Assembly (NCBI GenBank): GCA_031769625.1
Contig: JAUIMM010000702.1
Location: 3,704,501-3,768,500 of the forward strand
Length of the DNA: 64,000 nucleotides
Source of the DNA: Taudactylus pleione
Lineage: Eukaryota > Chordata > Amphibia > Anura > Myobatrachidae
Direction: 5' to 3'
The notes below the pieces were generated by a model. The model ran no database searches and was not told the origin of the DNA. It was given only the letters and a program-made list of their open reading frames with translations. The stretch's first letter is position 1. Each line of letters opens with the position of its first letter. A program made the position numbers and the translations under genes. Positions 32,311 to 44,424 of the stretch are shown piece by piece.

Positions 32311-33715
32311 ACAACAAGTCGAAGGGTGAAAACCCGGTGGAGGACTGGGGAACCTCCCTTATGGCCAACAATAAATACGGCAATAAGTAATCCCAATCCC
32401 TACCATCCTTGTCGACCACTTTCCTAAGCATGTGTTTTAACGTCTTGTTAAACCTCTCGACCAGCCCATCGGTTTGGGGGTGATAAACCGAAGTTCTTAA
32501 CTGTTCAATTTTGAACAGGCGGCATAACTCTTTCATGACTTTTGACATAAATGGTCTACCCTGGTCAGTTAGTATCTCCTTAGGTATACCCAGCCTGCTA
32601 AAAACATGAACTAGCTCTCTGGCAATGGTCTTGGTTGACATATTGCGCAACGGGATCGCTTCCGGGTACCTGGTAGCGTAATCCATTATGACCAGAATAT
32701 ACTGTTGTCCCCTGGCAGACTTCATTATGGGTCCAACCAAATCCATCGCTATTCTTTCAAACGGCACCTCTATAATAGGCAACGGGACTAGTGGACTTTT
32801 AAAATGTGGTCTGGGAGCATGATGCTGACACTCAGGGCAGGATGCGCAAAAGTCAGATACCTCTTTATGGAGCCCGGGCCAGAAAAACCTCTGCATTATT
32901 CGCTCAGTGGTTTTCTCTACCCCTAGATGGCCTGCCGTTATATGACCATGGGCCAGATCCAACACTGTTCTTCTGTAGGCTTTGGGAACTATTAGTTGTT
33001 CCACAACATCTTCCCCCTTCTTAGTCACCTGATATAACAAATCCTGACACATTGCCATGTGGGGATAGGACAAAGGACTATCAGGATCTACGGGTTTACC
33101 ATCAACTACTTTTACATTCTCCCTGGCTTTTACCAAAGTAGGGTCATTCAACTGCTCCACGGCAAAGACCTCTCTTCTGACCTCTAAATCAGGCAGACAA
33201 TCAATTGGCCCAACAACACTTCCCACCTCAATGGGAGGTGCATCAGTTGGCGGGCCACTGTCATGCTCCGCATTCTCTAGTTCGCCAATCATAGTAGAAA
33301 AAGGGAATAACTCTGACTCAGAAGAAACTCCCTCCTCCACTACATCGACAACCTTCTCAAATGGATCGGGGTTGTTCACTTCTGGAACAAAACGGCTTTC
33401 CCACAACTTCCAGAAGTGAGCAAAGTCTCTCCCCAATATTGCATCGTACATCAGACCATGCACCAAACCCACAGAAACTATAGCAGAGCCACATGGTGTC
33501 TCGATGTTCACCTCGGCAGTAACATAATATCGAGTATCCCCATGTATGCAGGTCACACCAACAGTTTTCCCCTTATGCCTCAAGGGGTTCACCAGCTCAG
33601 CTTTCATAAGTGTCACCAAGCTACCAGAGTCTAACAGTGCCTCTACTCGGTTGCCATCTACAGTGAGTACACACATGTGCTTATCAGTCTCAGCCTGCCG
33701 GTTGTAAGTGAACAA
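32252..33715 (-). pseudogene. Gypsy protease and integrase
   Basis: A 487-codon open stretch. The aspartic protease active site is ALLDSGSLVTLM near residue 30. The integrase zinc domain has H..H in HGHITAGHLG and CASCPEC; the DDE core has MDLVGP, TDQGRPF and DGLVERFNK. It lies upstream of reverse transcriptase, so the element has the domain order Gag-PR-IN-RT-RH. The first displayed codon is TTG and is not a true start: the frame is entered from Gag by a shift near the end of the zinc knuckle. It ends at a frameshift near 32290. Confidence 0.9.
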
Positions 33716-33744
33716 TTAGCGGCAATATGGCCGAAGCCACCACA

Positions 33745-34737
33745 TCAGAAACACTGAGTCATATTAATGTCTAGTCGTTTACGGGGCAAGAACCTTCCTG
33801 GCCTGGCAGGCCTGTCTCCAGGTTCTACACCCTCAGTCTTAGGTACATTCCACCGCCCAGCACCCTTCTCCCCTGGAACAGTCTTACCAGTGTCTGTGGG
33901 AGTTCGCCGGTGCGCCATCGGGGCTCGGTGGGGCATACTCATCAGCTCCTCAGCCGCCACATATCTCTCCACCAGCTCGACCAACTGGTCCACGGACTTA
34001 GGGTCTGCATGGCTCACCCACTTGCGCAGAGTCGCAGGTAACGATCGCAGGTATCGGTCCATCACGACCCTTTCCACGATCTGTGGTCCCGTCAGCGTCT
34101 CGGGCTGTAGCCATTTTGAGGACAGATGGACGAGGTCATGCATCTGTGAACGTGGAGGCTTGTCCATATGGAACTCCCAGCGGTGGACCCGTTGGGCACG
34201 AACAAAGGTGGTGACTCCCAAGCGAGTTAGGATCTCCTGTTTTAGTTTTTTATAGTCCTTGGCATCAGCCAGGCATAAGTCGAAATAGGCCTTTTGTGGC
34301 TCCCCAGACAAAAAAGGTGCCACCAGACTTGCCCACTGCTCCTTGGGCCAACTCTCCCTTTCGGCCGTTCTTTCAAATGCGGTGAGATAGGCCTCCACAT
34401 CATCGCCCAAAGTCATCTTTTGGAGGAAGTGACTGGCTCGTACGGAGTGAGTGGTGGTGGGAGGACCAGTATTAACATCTCTGGGCCGGGCGACCAGGTG
34501 CTGTACCACCTCTTTTATGGCCTGGCTGTTTTCTGCTAAGGCCTGGCGGGTTTCCTCGATGGCAACCTGTTGTTGCCTCTGGGCTGTCTCCAAGGCCAAC
34601 AGTTGCACCCTGGTGGATTCCTGCAGAGCCCTGGTAGATTCCTGCTGAGCTGCTTTAGCTTGGAGCAAGGCCTTAATAATGTCCTCCATTTTGTCCTGGG
34701 GTGTAGGTTGGAAGCTGAACCTTGCCTCTCTGAGCAT
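33745..34737 (-). pseudogene. Gypsy Gag with SCAN-like capsid region
   Basis: 330 codons from an ATG. Residues about 15-90 are Gln/Glu-rich and coiled-coil-like. Residues about 105-270 (DVEAYLTAFERTAE, WASLVAPFLSGEPQKAY, RYLRSLPATLRKWV) resemble the SCAN domain and the capsid of Gmr1-like elements, from which SCAN is thought to derive. The frame ends with TGA inside the zinc knuckle: CF, stop, then CGGFGHIAANC. A CGA codon changed by CpG decay would explain it, but readthrough cannot be excluded. Gag normally forms the particle that packages element RNA. Confidence 0.85.
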
Positions 34738-34863
34738 GGGCTGATGCCTCCTCTATGGGACTCCAAGGACACAGCGTTATTTCCACACTCACAAATTGGG
34801 TGTCTGTCCCTTTAATTTTTAAACGGAAAGTTTTCCTCTCGCTGCAACTTCAGTGTGTGTGGG

Positions 34864-34881
34864 TGCCCGCATTCTCCACCA
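34864..34881 (-). promoter_or_regulatory. Primer binding site for tRNA-Ala
   Basis: The + strand reads TGCCCGCATTCTCCACCA, the 3' end of a vertebrate tRNA-Ala (AGC type) including CCA, by recall. It lies 3 bp inside the LTR, the normal position. Confidence 0.75.
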
Positions 34882-34884
34882 TAT

Positions 34885-35486
34885 TGTGACACAGTCAGAT
34901 TAGGGGTCCCTCTCCTGGGTAGAGGTCTCCTTCCTTACACACACAGCAGCTGGGAAACAGTACGCCAGTCTGGATTCGAGTACAAGCTGGTCGGCGCCAG
35001 TCTTTATTGTGCAAAACAGAAACAACAAAAAGAAACCATAAACATAAATCCTAGCCCTGGCTGGGCTCTAACTTTACAGGTGGTTCCCTCACTACCAGAA
35101 CCTGGCAGGGCCTAATGCCCTCACCAGCAACAAAGGCACAGCACAACACTCACGGATAGGTGTTCCAAGGGTCTCTGAGCAAACTCCCTGCCTGCTCTCC
35201 CAGGTGAGACACTCAGCCCTATACACACTAGGCTTATATTGGCCACTCTCAGGTGGAAACCCTAACAAGCCTGTTACCAGGCTGCAAGGCCCAAAACCTG
35301 GAGTGGCCGTGGTTGGAGCCCTCCCTCTCCTCTCACCCACAACCCCCAGGTCCCAAACCGGCTTTTCAAAAAGCCAAGACTCAAGCCTGCTACACTGCAG
35401 ACTTTCTCCTGGGGGTTTAAAACACATAAGACAGGAATCTGGGACAAATGTACCTGCCACAGACCACTTTACCAGTGATCCTATCA
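34885..35486 (-). repeat. 5' LTR of the gypsy element
   Basis: 602 bp, matching 29835-30436 with 11 substitutions and no indels. It holds the promoter and polyadenylation region of the element by analogy. Confidence 0.9.
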
Positions 35487-36890
35487 CAATGTATATTATG
35501 GCTGGCGGTATGTATACACTATTTGGTAAAATGTCTGTCTCCCCATCTTATCTTCTCACTGGATGATGGATTATTCCAGGATTCCTGTAAACAATGAAAA
35601 GTAATAAAAAGATATGATAAGAAAACTAATGAGAACTTGTTTTAGGAATGTTATATTAGGCCATCAGTGCCTAATGTACACATTTGCAGGTCAGTGATGT
35701 CTATGTGACCCTAATTTTGGATGGTGCATGTACATTTTTCATGCATTAGCAATGCTAAACTCCTCATTATCTAGATCAGTGCTCTAAAACTGCACATGCA
35801 GCTGATGTTGATTAGAATGTTTTTTTCTGTTGTGTGAGGTATTTTTAATGTAACACTTTTGTTTTATCTTCAGCATCAACATCTGCATGTATCCACAATG
35901 GGCTAGATTTACTAAGAAGCGGCTTTTGAAAGTCTCCAATTCTCGGTGAATTTAATCATGAAATTGAAAACAGCAATAATAATAAACACAAAATGGAGGG
36001 CGTGGCAATGGCGGACAGGGAATGAGAAGTGCAGACTCTATGCTATATATCCTGAGAATTGGGGCCAACAGCCAGTGACCTGCACTGAGGGGGAACCGGT
36101 GATGCCTGTACTGGTGGGCAGCTGTCACTGATCTGAGCCCATCGGACCCAAAGTGGCATTTCCCTGTCTGCAGCCTGGCAAGCCCAACTGAGGCATAATG
36201 CTGGTGATGTGCTGCTTCAGTGTTCAGTCCCTCGTGTGGAGCAACATTCCACTGCAGCTCATGTCGCTGTGCAGCAAGATTGTAGTGCCAGCGTGCACCA
36301 TTCCTTTGGTGCAGCTAGGTGCAGGGGTCCAGCATATCTGCCTGCTCTCCACAGTTCTACACACATGTACTCCCATCACACATTATAGGGAAAACTGGCC
36401 ATGCAGCTGCCAAGTTAGTGTACTATGCCCATTCATCCAGCCCCCCCTCCCCCAGATCTATTGGGGGATTGGGCTCCTCTGCCTCTCCGCCACAACTTAT
36501 TCCTGACATGAGACTGCAATCTCCCTCTGAAGTTACTCTCCAACATGTCAACAGTGAAGAAACAGTTACAGCCAAGTTGGATCTAATGACTGATCCTGAA
36601 ACTGGTTACTCTTTGCCTTTCTTAATTATAACAGTTGCATACAGCTCTGCATAAATGTTGATCTGTTTTTAATAGGATACTGAAGAGTTTTCTATTTAGA
36701 TATTATATATGTCATCTTGGATTACTACTGTTCTTCCCTTATGTTTTGTTTCCTGTTATGGCAGCCGCTTGGGTCCCTGTGGCCCCCATGTAATTGATAA
36801 TTCTAATACATTGCTCCTATCAACCTGCTGGGTACTGTGCTCTACTGTATGACCTTATAGGCTCAGGGGAGGCTTTGTTTAGTTTAATTT
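35487..36890. other. Intergenic sequence
   Basis: No gene. A MITE-start fragment lies near 35903 and mixed unique-looking sequence follows. The part near 36760-36790 (ATGGCAGCCGCTTGGGTCC) has a partial match at 47041. Confidence 0.4.
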
Positions 36891-37167
36891 GGGAATCTAA
36901 GTATGTAAAGTTGGGGGTGAGTATATGTATGATTGGTGGTTAGTTGTTTTTTTCTGTTCTTTCTTTTTTTTTCTTTTCAATATCAATGTGTTTATGTGAT
37001 ATTTCAGAACATTATGTTGCTGTTCATTTCTATTATGGGACGTATGTTTGTTGTTGGGGTTCCTGGGGTGCAGTGGCCACTTCAATTGTGTTGGTTGTGG
37101 ATGCGCTGGGCTGGGTGGTGTTTTATGTTTGCAATTGTCCATTCCCACACTTTACTGTAGAAGTCTG

Positions 37168-38400
37168 CAAGGGTGCTTAGGGTACTGACATGGAATGTCC
37201 AGGGCCTCAATAACAAGATCAAACGCTCCTAGGTCTTTAAACTAATAAGACTCCTACATCTTTGTTTAATCGAGACTCACTTAGCTGGCTGGATGCTCTT
37301 GTCCCTTACAAGCCATGGGTTGGGTATATCGTACTTCTGACACGTTCCTTACCTCATGGAGAATCAGTGCTCGCCTGAAAACTGTGCATTTTGTACAGAA
37401 TACTGTTCAAGCTGACCCTGGGAGCAGATATATCTTTCAAAAATGTAAATGAAAGTTAATGCCATTTCTACTTTTGGCTGTTCATATCCCCTATGTCTTA
37501 AAAGGGCTGTTGAGTTTGTTGCATTATCCCATGATGCTCCAGTAATGTGTGCCTGGGGGAGTTTAATACAATTTTAGGCCTTAATGTGGATATAGCATGA
37601 GTCCTCTTGTGCATCCTCGCATGGCAGGGTAGATTTGCTAGTATGGTGGCTGAGCTGGGCCTGGTCAATGCTTGGAAATGAAAGCATCCAGAAGTGAGGC
37701 AATACTCTTGCTTCTCGCATTCTTGACTTTCCTTTACTTTCCTTGACTTTCCTTTACCTGGCCCTGCTCTCCCATAATATTTTACTTAAATTGCGGCTGT
37801 TGAATATAATTCCCGTGGAATATCGGACTATTTTTCACTTGTATTGGAAATGACCTTGTTAGCCAGTGTAGTCAAGTGTTTTCGAAGCTTCAACAGATCT
37901 GGTTGCAACAAATGGAAACTGTCTCTGAACTGGATCACTTTGGACAGGGTTTTTGTCTTATAATGTAGGAACGGTTTCACTACCCTTGTATGGGATACAT
38001 TCAGGGTTTACATGAGGGGTACTCTAGTGAGACAGGTGGCTGAACTTCAACCCCTGATATTGCCGAGTTTCTTATCTTTCTATACATCACTCTATACATT
38101 TAGATTGGCCTTAAAGGCCTACATAGCTGCTATTAATCTCCCGTCCTTAACCCTGGATGCTTGGTCCGTTTTGGATGCCATCCTGATTTTTGAAGAGGTT
38201 GACATTCCTTTTAGCTCCTTCCCTGGAGGCAAGGAACCTGGACTGGATGGCATCCCTGTGGAATTATATAAAATCATGCCATTTTTTTATGTCCCTCGAT
38301 TACTTGAGATGTGTCAAGGTCTTTATGGCAAGGGTTCTCTCCTTCTATGTCCAAGGCATTAATTATATCGATGAGCTATATCTTGAAGTTGCCAAGTGAT
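37168..38400 (+). pseudogene. L1-type LINE fragment: endonuclease to start of reverse transcriptase
   Basis: The plus strand reads VLTWNVQGLNNKIKR at about 37173, the usual start of an APE-like LINE endonuclease, then CLIETHLAG, GLVNAW and YSCFSH in successive broken frames. At 38012-38362 an open stretch holds GKEPGLDGIPVELYK, the start of an L1-type reverse transcriptase. Frames are badly broken. It is oriented opposite to the LINE at 25158-27660 and covers the part that copy lacks. Confidence 0.75.
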
Positions 38401-39587
38401 TCAGAAATAATTACCCATCTTGCAGTGTCCCATGAACTCATCCTCCTCAGCGAAGCAGCTTATCAGTGTTATACCACGTCTGTGTCCAGTCCCTGGATAT
38501 TGTGCATGCGCTGGTGAAGTATAGGGTGAGCCAGCCATGGGAGAGAAGTGGTAGCAGGGGCAGCAGGCAGTCACTCGGCACATACATACGCCGGTTTACT
38601 TCACTTATATGATGCAGGGAGGCAGAATGAATCTGCTGTGGAGAGGGGGCAGTCAGACTCTCAGATGGACGGCATCATATGGGACGACAATCTGGTGCCT
38701 CGCTCACCCAGGGCGGTTTGTAGTATATCCCACCCCCAGTCACTCAGACCACTGCAGCTTCCCCACATGACAGCTGGGAGCCAGGGAGCACCACTGGAGA
38801 ATCTGAGGTTTCTCCATGGTAACTCCTTCTATGAATAGGAGAAAGCAGTGAAATGCCCTGTTATCACTGATAAAGGTTTTTTTACTGCTATATACATAGA
38901 CACTATTATTTTATGATCACTTTACTTCTTACTCATACAATGTCTTACTAGCATACTGTACCAAAAATGGCATTCCTGTGTATGTTCTTTTACACACAAA
39001 TATATTATTATATAATATAACACTAAAATAATTAAGAATTATGGGCCCCCTGACAATTTTTTATCCTGCCCCCCTTATAGCATTTACCCATAAGGGGAAG
39101 TTTCATTATGCTGGATAGTTTTCCTGCAGACCCAGGACTTCTGTTGTATCTGGTTATCTAGTTGCTTCTAGAATATTGCAGCAGTAGTTATATCTATGAA
39201 ATGCTAATTCTGTTTTCTGTCTACATTTATAGGATAATTTTTATTGTTATGCACATAAGGGGAGATTTTACAATATATGCAATCAGTGCTCAGACTAGGA
39301 CAAAATGTATTGTAAGTAACCAATAATAACAAGTTTGTCGGTTAATGTCTTTCGGCAACTATTTTCCTGTGTGCCAGTTTGCATAAATGCCATCTAGTAG
39401 GTACAAATGTGCCTAGTGTTCCGCCAAACCATATGGGTCACAGTGCAAGTTTGCTGTGCTTGCAGAGGAGTAGACGCTGGGTGCCATTAGGGTGCACTTA
39501 GTAGTGCAAGCAGTGGCAAAATTAGAAATTTATCTGCAGAGTGACATTATAAGGGGCACTCTTTGATGTCAGGAGGGTGTATACTAT
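38401..39587. other. Intergenic sequence with an old repeat
   Basis: About 39110-39480 is a diverged copy of 45610-45930, sharing TTCTGTTTTCTGTCTRCATTTAT and TCAGTGCTCAGAC. No gene. Confidence 0.45.
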
Positions 39588-40076
39588 GGGCCTGATTCAT
39601 CGCGGATTGCAATTGCAACAGCATATGCAGATCGGCCGATGGTGCGTAGTCAGAATTGCGATTACGTAAGCAGATACAAATCCATCGCAGAGTGAGTGAC
39701 AAGTAGTCAGCATTTGGGGGTGGTGACGGGGGAGTGGTCGGAGAAAGCACACACGCCTGTCCATTTGAACAACGTTTCTTGGGCGTGCATAAATTAGCCA
39801 CTGCAACAGCATACGCAGCTTGAGTACTTACTGCTGTGCAACTAGACTTGCAATTTCTAAGACAGGTCAGACTTGCTGTAATTCTGCGTGAGGGACCAAT
39901 GTTACTCGATGTTACCGATGTATATGCAGGACTGCAAGATCTTACGGGTGTGAGAAAGCAGTAGTGCATGTCTCTATGCTGGCTGAGTGGTTGCAAACAT
40001 TAGCATATTTTCACAGCACAACAGCATGCGTTATCGCTGCTGCGATCGCAATAGCGATCCATAATGAATTAGGCCC
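39588..40076. mobile_element. Harbinger-like MITE with GGGCCTGATTCAT ends
   Basis: A 489-bp element starting GGGCCTGATTCATCGCGG and ending CATAATGAATTAGGCCC. Related sequence at 57924-58207 shares AGATCGGCCGATGGTGCGTA. The end sequence resembles that of the multi-hairpin family. Flanks TAT and TCT do not match exactly. Confidence 0.65.
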
Positions 40077-42133
40077 TCTATTCACTAATTTTGCCCTGAC
40101 TGAGCTAACAGAGAACGTCAATATATCTATCAAGGAGCCAAAACCAGATTAACTAATTGGCGCTTTAAATCTAGTGACTATCTCATAGCGGCTACCGCAA
40201 ATCGCAGGCTATTACATTTTACCCAAGGACTATTTAGTTAAGATGAAAGTAAATTACAGTTCAATGCGAATAAGAGCATCTCCGGCTCCAATAAATCTCC
40301 CACTCCTGAGCTCCATTAGTAGCCAAACTGCAGTGGCCTAACCACTGACAACAGTAGTACAGGTGTGTGTCAGCAGTGATGTCACAATGAGCTGAATCCT
40401 TACTGGAGAAATGTGTCTAGCCATGGCTACAGCTGTTTCCTAATAGCAGTGACATGTGTATAAAATATATTTGCCCACTCTCCCAGAATGTCCAGGAGAC
40501 CCCCAAAATAGTGGGTTATCTCTCCAATCCGGATTAAGATTCCCTAGGACTCCAAGACTTTCCTCCACTCATTTTTTTTTTTTCTGTACATGTTTACTTA
40601 ACTTTTTTATCATTCATTTTTGTTAAAGATTGATCAGAGACAATGGGTGGGATGAGTATCGAGTATCACTTATCGTAATTAGATTGCGATACATCCCCTA
40701 TTTGCCTGCATACCAGCATTTTATATCGCCAGGTACACTAAAGAGATATCCCAGCAATGTAAATACTTCCAGTTGTATGTCCCAGGGGTCCTAATGCTAT
40801 CTAAGGATGGCAGCATCGTAACTACATTTCCTGGTGCCCGATAGAGATCACGCTCGCTTCGGGGAGCTGTAAGAGCAGTGGTGTGCATGCCCGAAGCGTC
40901 TGTTTCAGATGGCCCTGATGCAGAGATTCTGACTGCAAGGTGCGCTATGACCATGTGTGAGTAGCGGTATCACCCACAAGGCTCTGAGGGCCTGACTCAG
41001 AAAGCAACGCAAGTGAGAGAAGGCACATTGCGATCTGCGCATGCATCGCTCGTGCACAGTTTGCTGAGTACGGTAAGGGATCTCTCAGAGTACGCAGGTA
41101 GCCCACAGAGACCCCCGATGTTGATTGACAGGAAGTGTCGTTTGTGGGTGGTGACAGGGGGGTGGTTGGCCAAACGCAGGCTTGCCCGTGCGTTCGCACG
41201 CCATTACAGGGGCGTGCATAAATTAATCTCAGCGGCGCCACATGCAGCCGGATGCCTGTCTGTGTGCAGGAATTTCTCAAGTCCTGCGGCAGGGTTAGGT
41301 CTACCCTTAGCTTACACGCAGCTTCGATGGCACTCGATGTTCCCGATGTTTATGCTGTCAATCACGGCATAAGGTGGGCGGCTTAATGTTTTGCTGGGTG
41401 TCTGCTTCTTGTGCTGCGGTCTCCGTGCGTATACATTGAATAGCATGTTCTCGCAGCAGCTGCTAGCATGCGCTCCTTGCTGAAACAGGCTGAGTTCGCA
41501 CACTCCTTATTACGGTCCTGATAGATGGTTTTGCCTATCAGACATAAGCTGCGGAAAGTTACTCTTCTGGAGCTTGATGCATACGGATACGTCACAGCCC
41601 CACAGAATCAAATATCTCCAATATGTGCTGCTGTCCCTGTTCTTACATATGGGGACCAGGGGCGCCGAGAGGGGGGGAGCGGGTACAGATTACCCGGGCC
41701 CGGGCTTCTTGAGGGGCCCGGGTCCGGTGCCACTCCCCCCCCTCACAGCAGCCCAGCACACAGCGTGTGCTGAGCTGCAGTTGGAGACTGCTCGTGGCTG
41801 CTGAGCAGCAGCCACAGCAGTCTCCTATGCCTGTGCGGGGGAGCGATCACACTGATCGCGCCCCCCCTGGCTTTGCGCCGGGCTATGTGGGGGCTCATAT
41901 TTATAGATATGGAAAAATCCTTGAAAACTGCACCTTCTCTGAAGTTAAACCACAAAATAGCTTTCATACATCCTGCCCAATGTCTGTGTTTTCTGTTCCA
42001 GAAGGAACGGAGTGGTCTCGGATCCTGAACAAGTAACTGGCTGATCCGAAAGCTGTAATAAATGATCATTTTACAGAGAGATACAGATAAATACAGTGAT
42101 TTAGGCCTGATAACCTTTAAAAAACAAATGTCT
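40077..42133. other. Intergenic sequence with MITE fragments
   Basis: From 40988 a fragment begins GGGCCTGACTCAGAAAGC and shares GGGTGGTGACRGGGG and GGGGCGTGCATAAATTA with the MITE at 39588. From about 41651 a hAT-like repeat begins CAGGGGCGCCGAGAG; related copies lie near 20640 and 43973. No gene. Confidence 0.5.
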
Positions 42134-42141
42134 ATGTAAAG

Positions 42142-43607
42142 CAGGGCTCGACAAATCCCGGGGGCCAGGTCGCCATGGCTACCAGATTTTGCTGCCTGGC
42201 TACTAGATTTTGCAGTGAGGGAGGAAGCAGATCCTCATCAGCTCCGGCGGAGATTCGTGCCTATAGTATTGCGGTGTTCATATCATGCACAGGAGTACAT
42301 GCGCCGAGTGTCGTCTGAGGTGACTGCAGTGCCTGTGTCCGTCCCAGCCTGCACTGACGACTCCTCTCCATCCTGGCCTGCTCTGATCCCTGCTGTCTGT
42401 CCCAGTCTACGCTGATGCTCCTGTACGTCCTGGCTGTCTACTGTCTCCTATCTCCGGCTGCATGAGCTCTCCAGTAGTGTGAGGTTCTGGTTTTGTTGTG
42501 GACCCGGGGTGGTGATAGGAGCAGGCACAGAAGCAGATTTAAATGAAAAAGTGGAACTTTTAATGAGTGGTTTAGTAGACATGGAAATGGAAAAAGAAAA
42601 AGTCCAGGTATGGGACAGAAGTGCACTTTGGGAACTGTAGTGAAGCAAATGGGAGAATGTCCAGATAGTGACAGGCAGGAACAGTCCAGTATGCAGGTGT
42701 GGTGAGGCTGAAATGAATCACAGGCTGAGGTGAATTGGAGGTTGAGGTGAATAATGTCCAGAGGAAATGTAAGTGGAGGCAGGGTGCAGGGTAACAGCTG
42801 ACACAGGTACTCAGGCAAGGGAGAGGCAATGGGAGGAGGCAGGGGATTCCAGCAGGGTGTGGAGCAGGTCAGGTAGAGCAGGCTTAGGCAAAGATCCACC
42901 AGGCAGATGGACAAACTCAGGAAGTCTCTCTCAGCTTGCGCTGAGAAACCCGTTGCACTGGCAATGCAAGGGAGCTCTGAATTCCCCTAAATACCCAATG
43001 CTAAGCCGTGACTGGTCAGAGAGTGAGCATGTGACAAGCCAGGATTGACCAACTAGGTCACATGGCTGAAAGCAAGATGGCGGCGCCCATGCCTGAGTGG
43101 AACGGAAGCACGCCAGGCCTACCCAGCACAGAGTGACACTATGCCCAAACAGGTCCACGCACAGCCAATGATCCCCGCCAGGCACTAGCACCACCGCCAG
43201 ACGCCCCCTGCCACAGCATCCTCACAGGTAACACCCGCCGACCACCATGCAGAGAAACCCTGGTCGTGACAGGTAGTAGGGTCTATGCGTGGCCAGGGAT
43301 GGCGGAGCGGCTTCAGAGGGATAGTGGTGTGACCACGAGGGGAGGGGGGTTTTGTTGTACTTTCTGGCACCATTATTTTATGTGAAATGTGGTCCGTTTT
43401 ACTGGAGGGTGGAGCAGGGGAGCTGTGCAGAGTAGTGAAGGAGCCTCCATTTTACTGTATCCATTCAGGACTAGTATAGTGTGTATAACAGTTGCATAAC
43501 ACACAGAGCTGTGCTCCTCACTCCTGTAATTTTTTTTGGGTGACGGTGGTCTGGCTCCTACACTTTCATCCTGGCTCCTAGATTTTAGAAAAATTTGTCA
43601 AGCCCTG
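42142..43607. mobile_element. Non-autonomous hAT element holding a solo LTR
   Basis: A 1,466-bp element with ends CAGGGCTCGACAAATCC and AAATTTGTCAAGCCCTG and a perfect 8-bp duplication ATGTAAAG (42134-42141 and 43608-43615). Without the LTR it is about 670 bp. The text CTGGCTACTAGATTTT near the left end has a reverse partner in CTGGCTCCTAGATTTT arrangement near the right end. No transposase. Confidence 0.88.
42478..43271. mobile_element. Solo LTR nested in the hAT element
   Basis: A 794-bp insert beginning TGTGAGGTTCTGG and ending GGTCGTGACA, flanked by AGTAG and GGTAG (5 bp, one mismatch). Its end matches the end of the LTR at 4594-5794. Confidence 0.65.
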
Positions 43608-43765
43608 ATGTAAAGGCCCATGCATGTAGGGGTGTGAGTTTTGTTTCCACTGAATGTAGTTATGTATTTGTTTGTTTACAGCTTTAATCTGCATTTAAAA
43701 TATTAGAATAGAAATGACTAGGTATTATGTGTTGGAATATGTATGAACAGGTTGGTGTGGCAGAG

Positions 43766-44424
43766 TTATGCTGGGTACACACTGGCCGATCAATTGATCG
43801 GCCAATATATCGTGCCCCTGTCGGCCAGTGTGTACAGATGATATGTCTGTGGTCAACATCGTCACAGTCATATCGCATTGGCTGTGCTGCACAGCCGATG
43901 AACAGATATGTCTACAGACATATCTGTCCATCGGCAAGTGTGTACAGGCGATCAGCCGATCGCCCGTACACAGGGGCGCCAAGAGAAGGGGGGGAGCCGC
44001 AAACAGGTACTAATTACCCAGGTCCGTCACCGCTCCCCATCCCTCTTAGGTCACAGCAGCCCAGCACACGTTGCTGTGTGCTGGACTGCACTGGAGACTG
44101 TTCGAGGCTGCTAAAGCAGGAGCTGGAGAGTCTCCTATGCCAAAGGGGGGGGGAGCGATCATGCTGATTGCGCCCCCCATTGGCTGTGCGCTGGGCTGAG
44201 GAGCACAAAGCGCCCCCCTCCCCAGCGCGACAAATGTTTTTCTTTTTTTCCCCGAAGGGGGCGTTGCCACGAGTGCCTCGACTAGGTCACGCCCCCAGGC
44301 CAGCCCAACCCCCTGCAGGATGCAGATGATGGTCGTTCAGTGTGTATGAATGACCATCATCTGCAGATATATCTGCAGATCACTCGATCTGCAGATATAT
44401 CACTATAGTGTGTACCCACCTTAA
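43766..44424. mobile_element. MITE with TGGGTACACACT ends, holding a GC-rich insertion
   Basis: Ends TTATGCTGGGTACACACT and AGTGTGTACCCACCTTAA. It is internally palindrome-rich (CGATCAATTGATCG, ACAGATATGTCTACAGACATATCTGT). The part at about 43973-44230 starts CAGGGGCGCC and is a nested hAT-like copy related to 41651. Confidence 0.7.

Larger units (their letters stand above)
29835..35486 (-). mobile_element. Gmr1-like Ty3/gypsy LTR retrotransposon
   Basis: A complete element of about 5.65 kb on the minus strand: LTR, primer site, gag, protease, integrase, reverse transcriptase, RNase H, polypurine tract, LTR. Integrase precedes reverse transcriptase, an order typical of copia and, within gypsy, of the Gmr1 group of deuterostomes. 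The two LTRs are 602 bp each and differ at 11 positions by direct comparison, so the insertion is fairly young. One stop and at least three frameshifts are present. No clear target duplication was found. Confidence 0.9.

Noticed and set aside
34864..34881. tRNA-Ala gene
   Set aside because: Only the 3' 18 nt including the non-encoded CCA are present, at the primer-site position beside an LTR.
29811..35500. Target-site duplication of the gypsy element
   Set aside because: Flanks (GTACATAT at the left, CAATGTATAT at the right) are similar in composition but do not align as an exact adjacent duplication.
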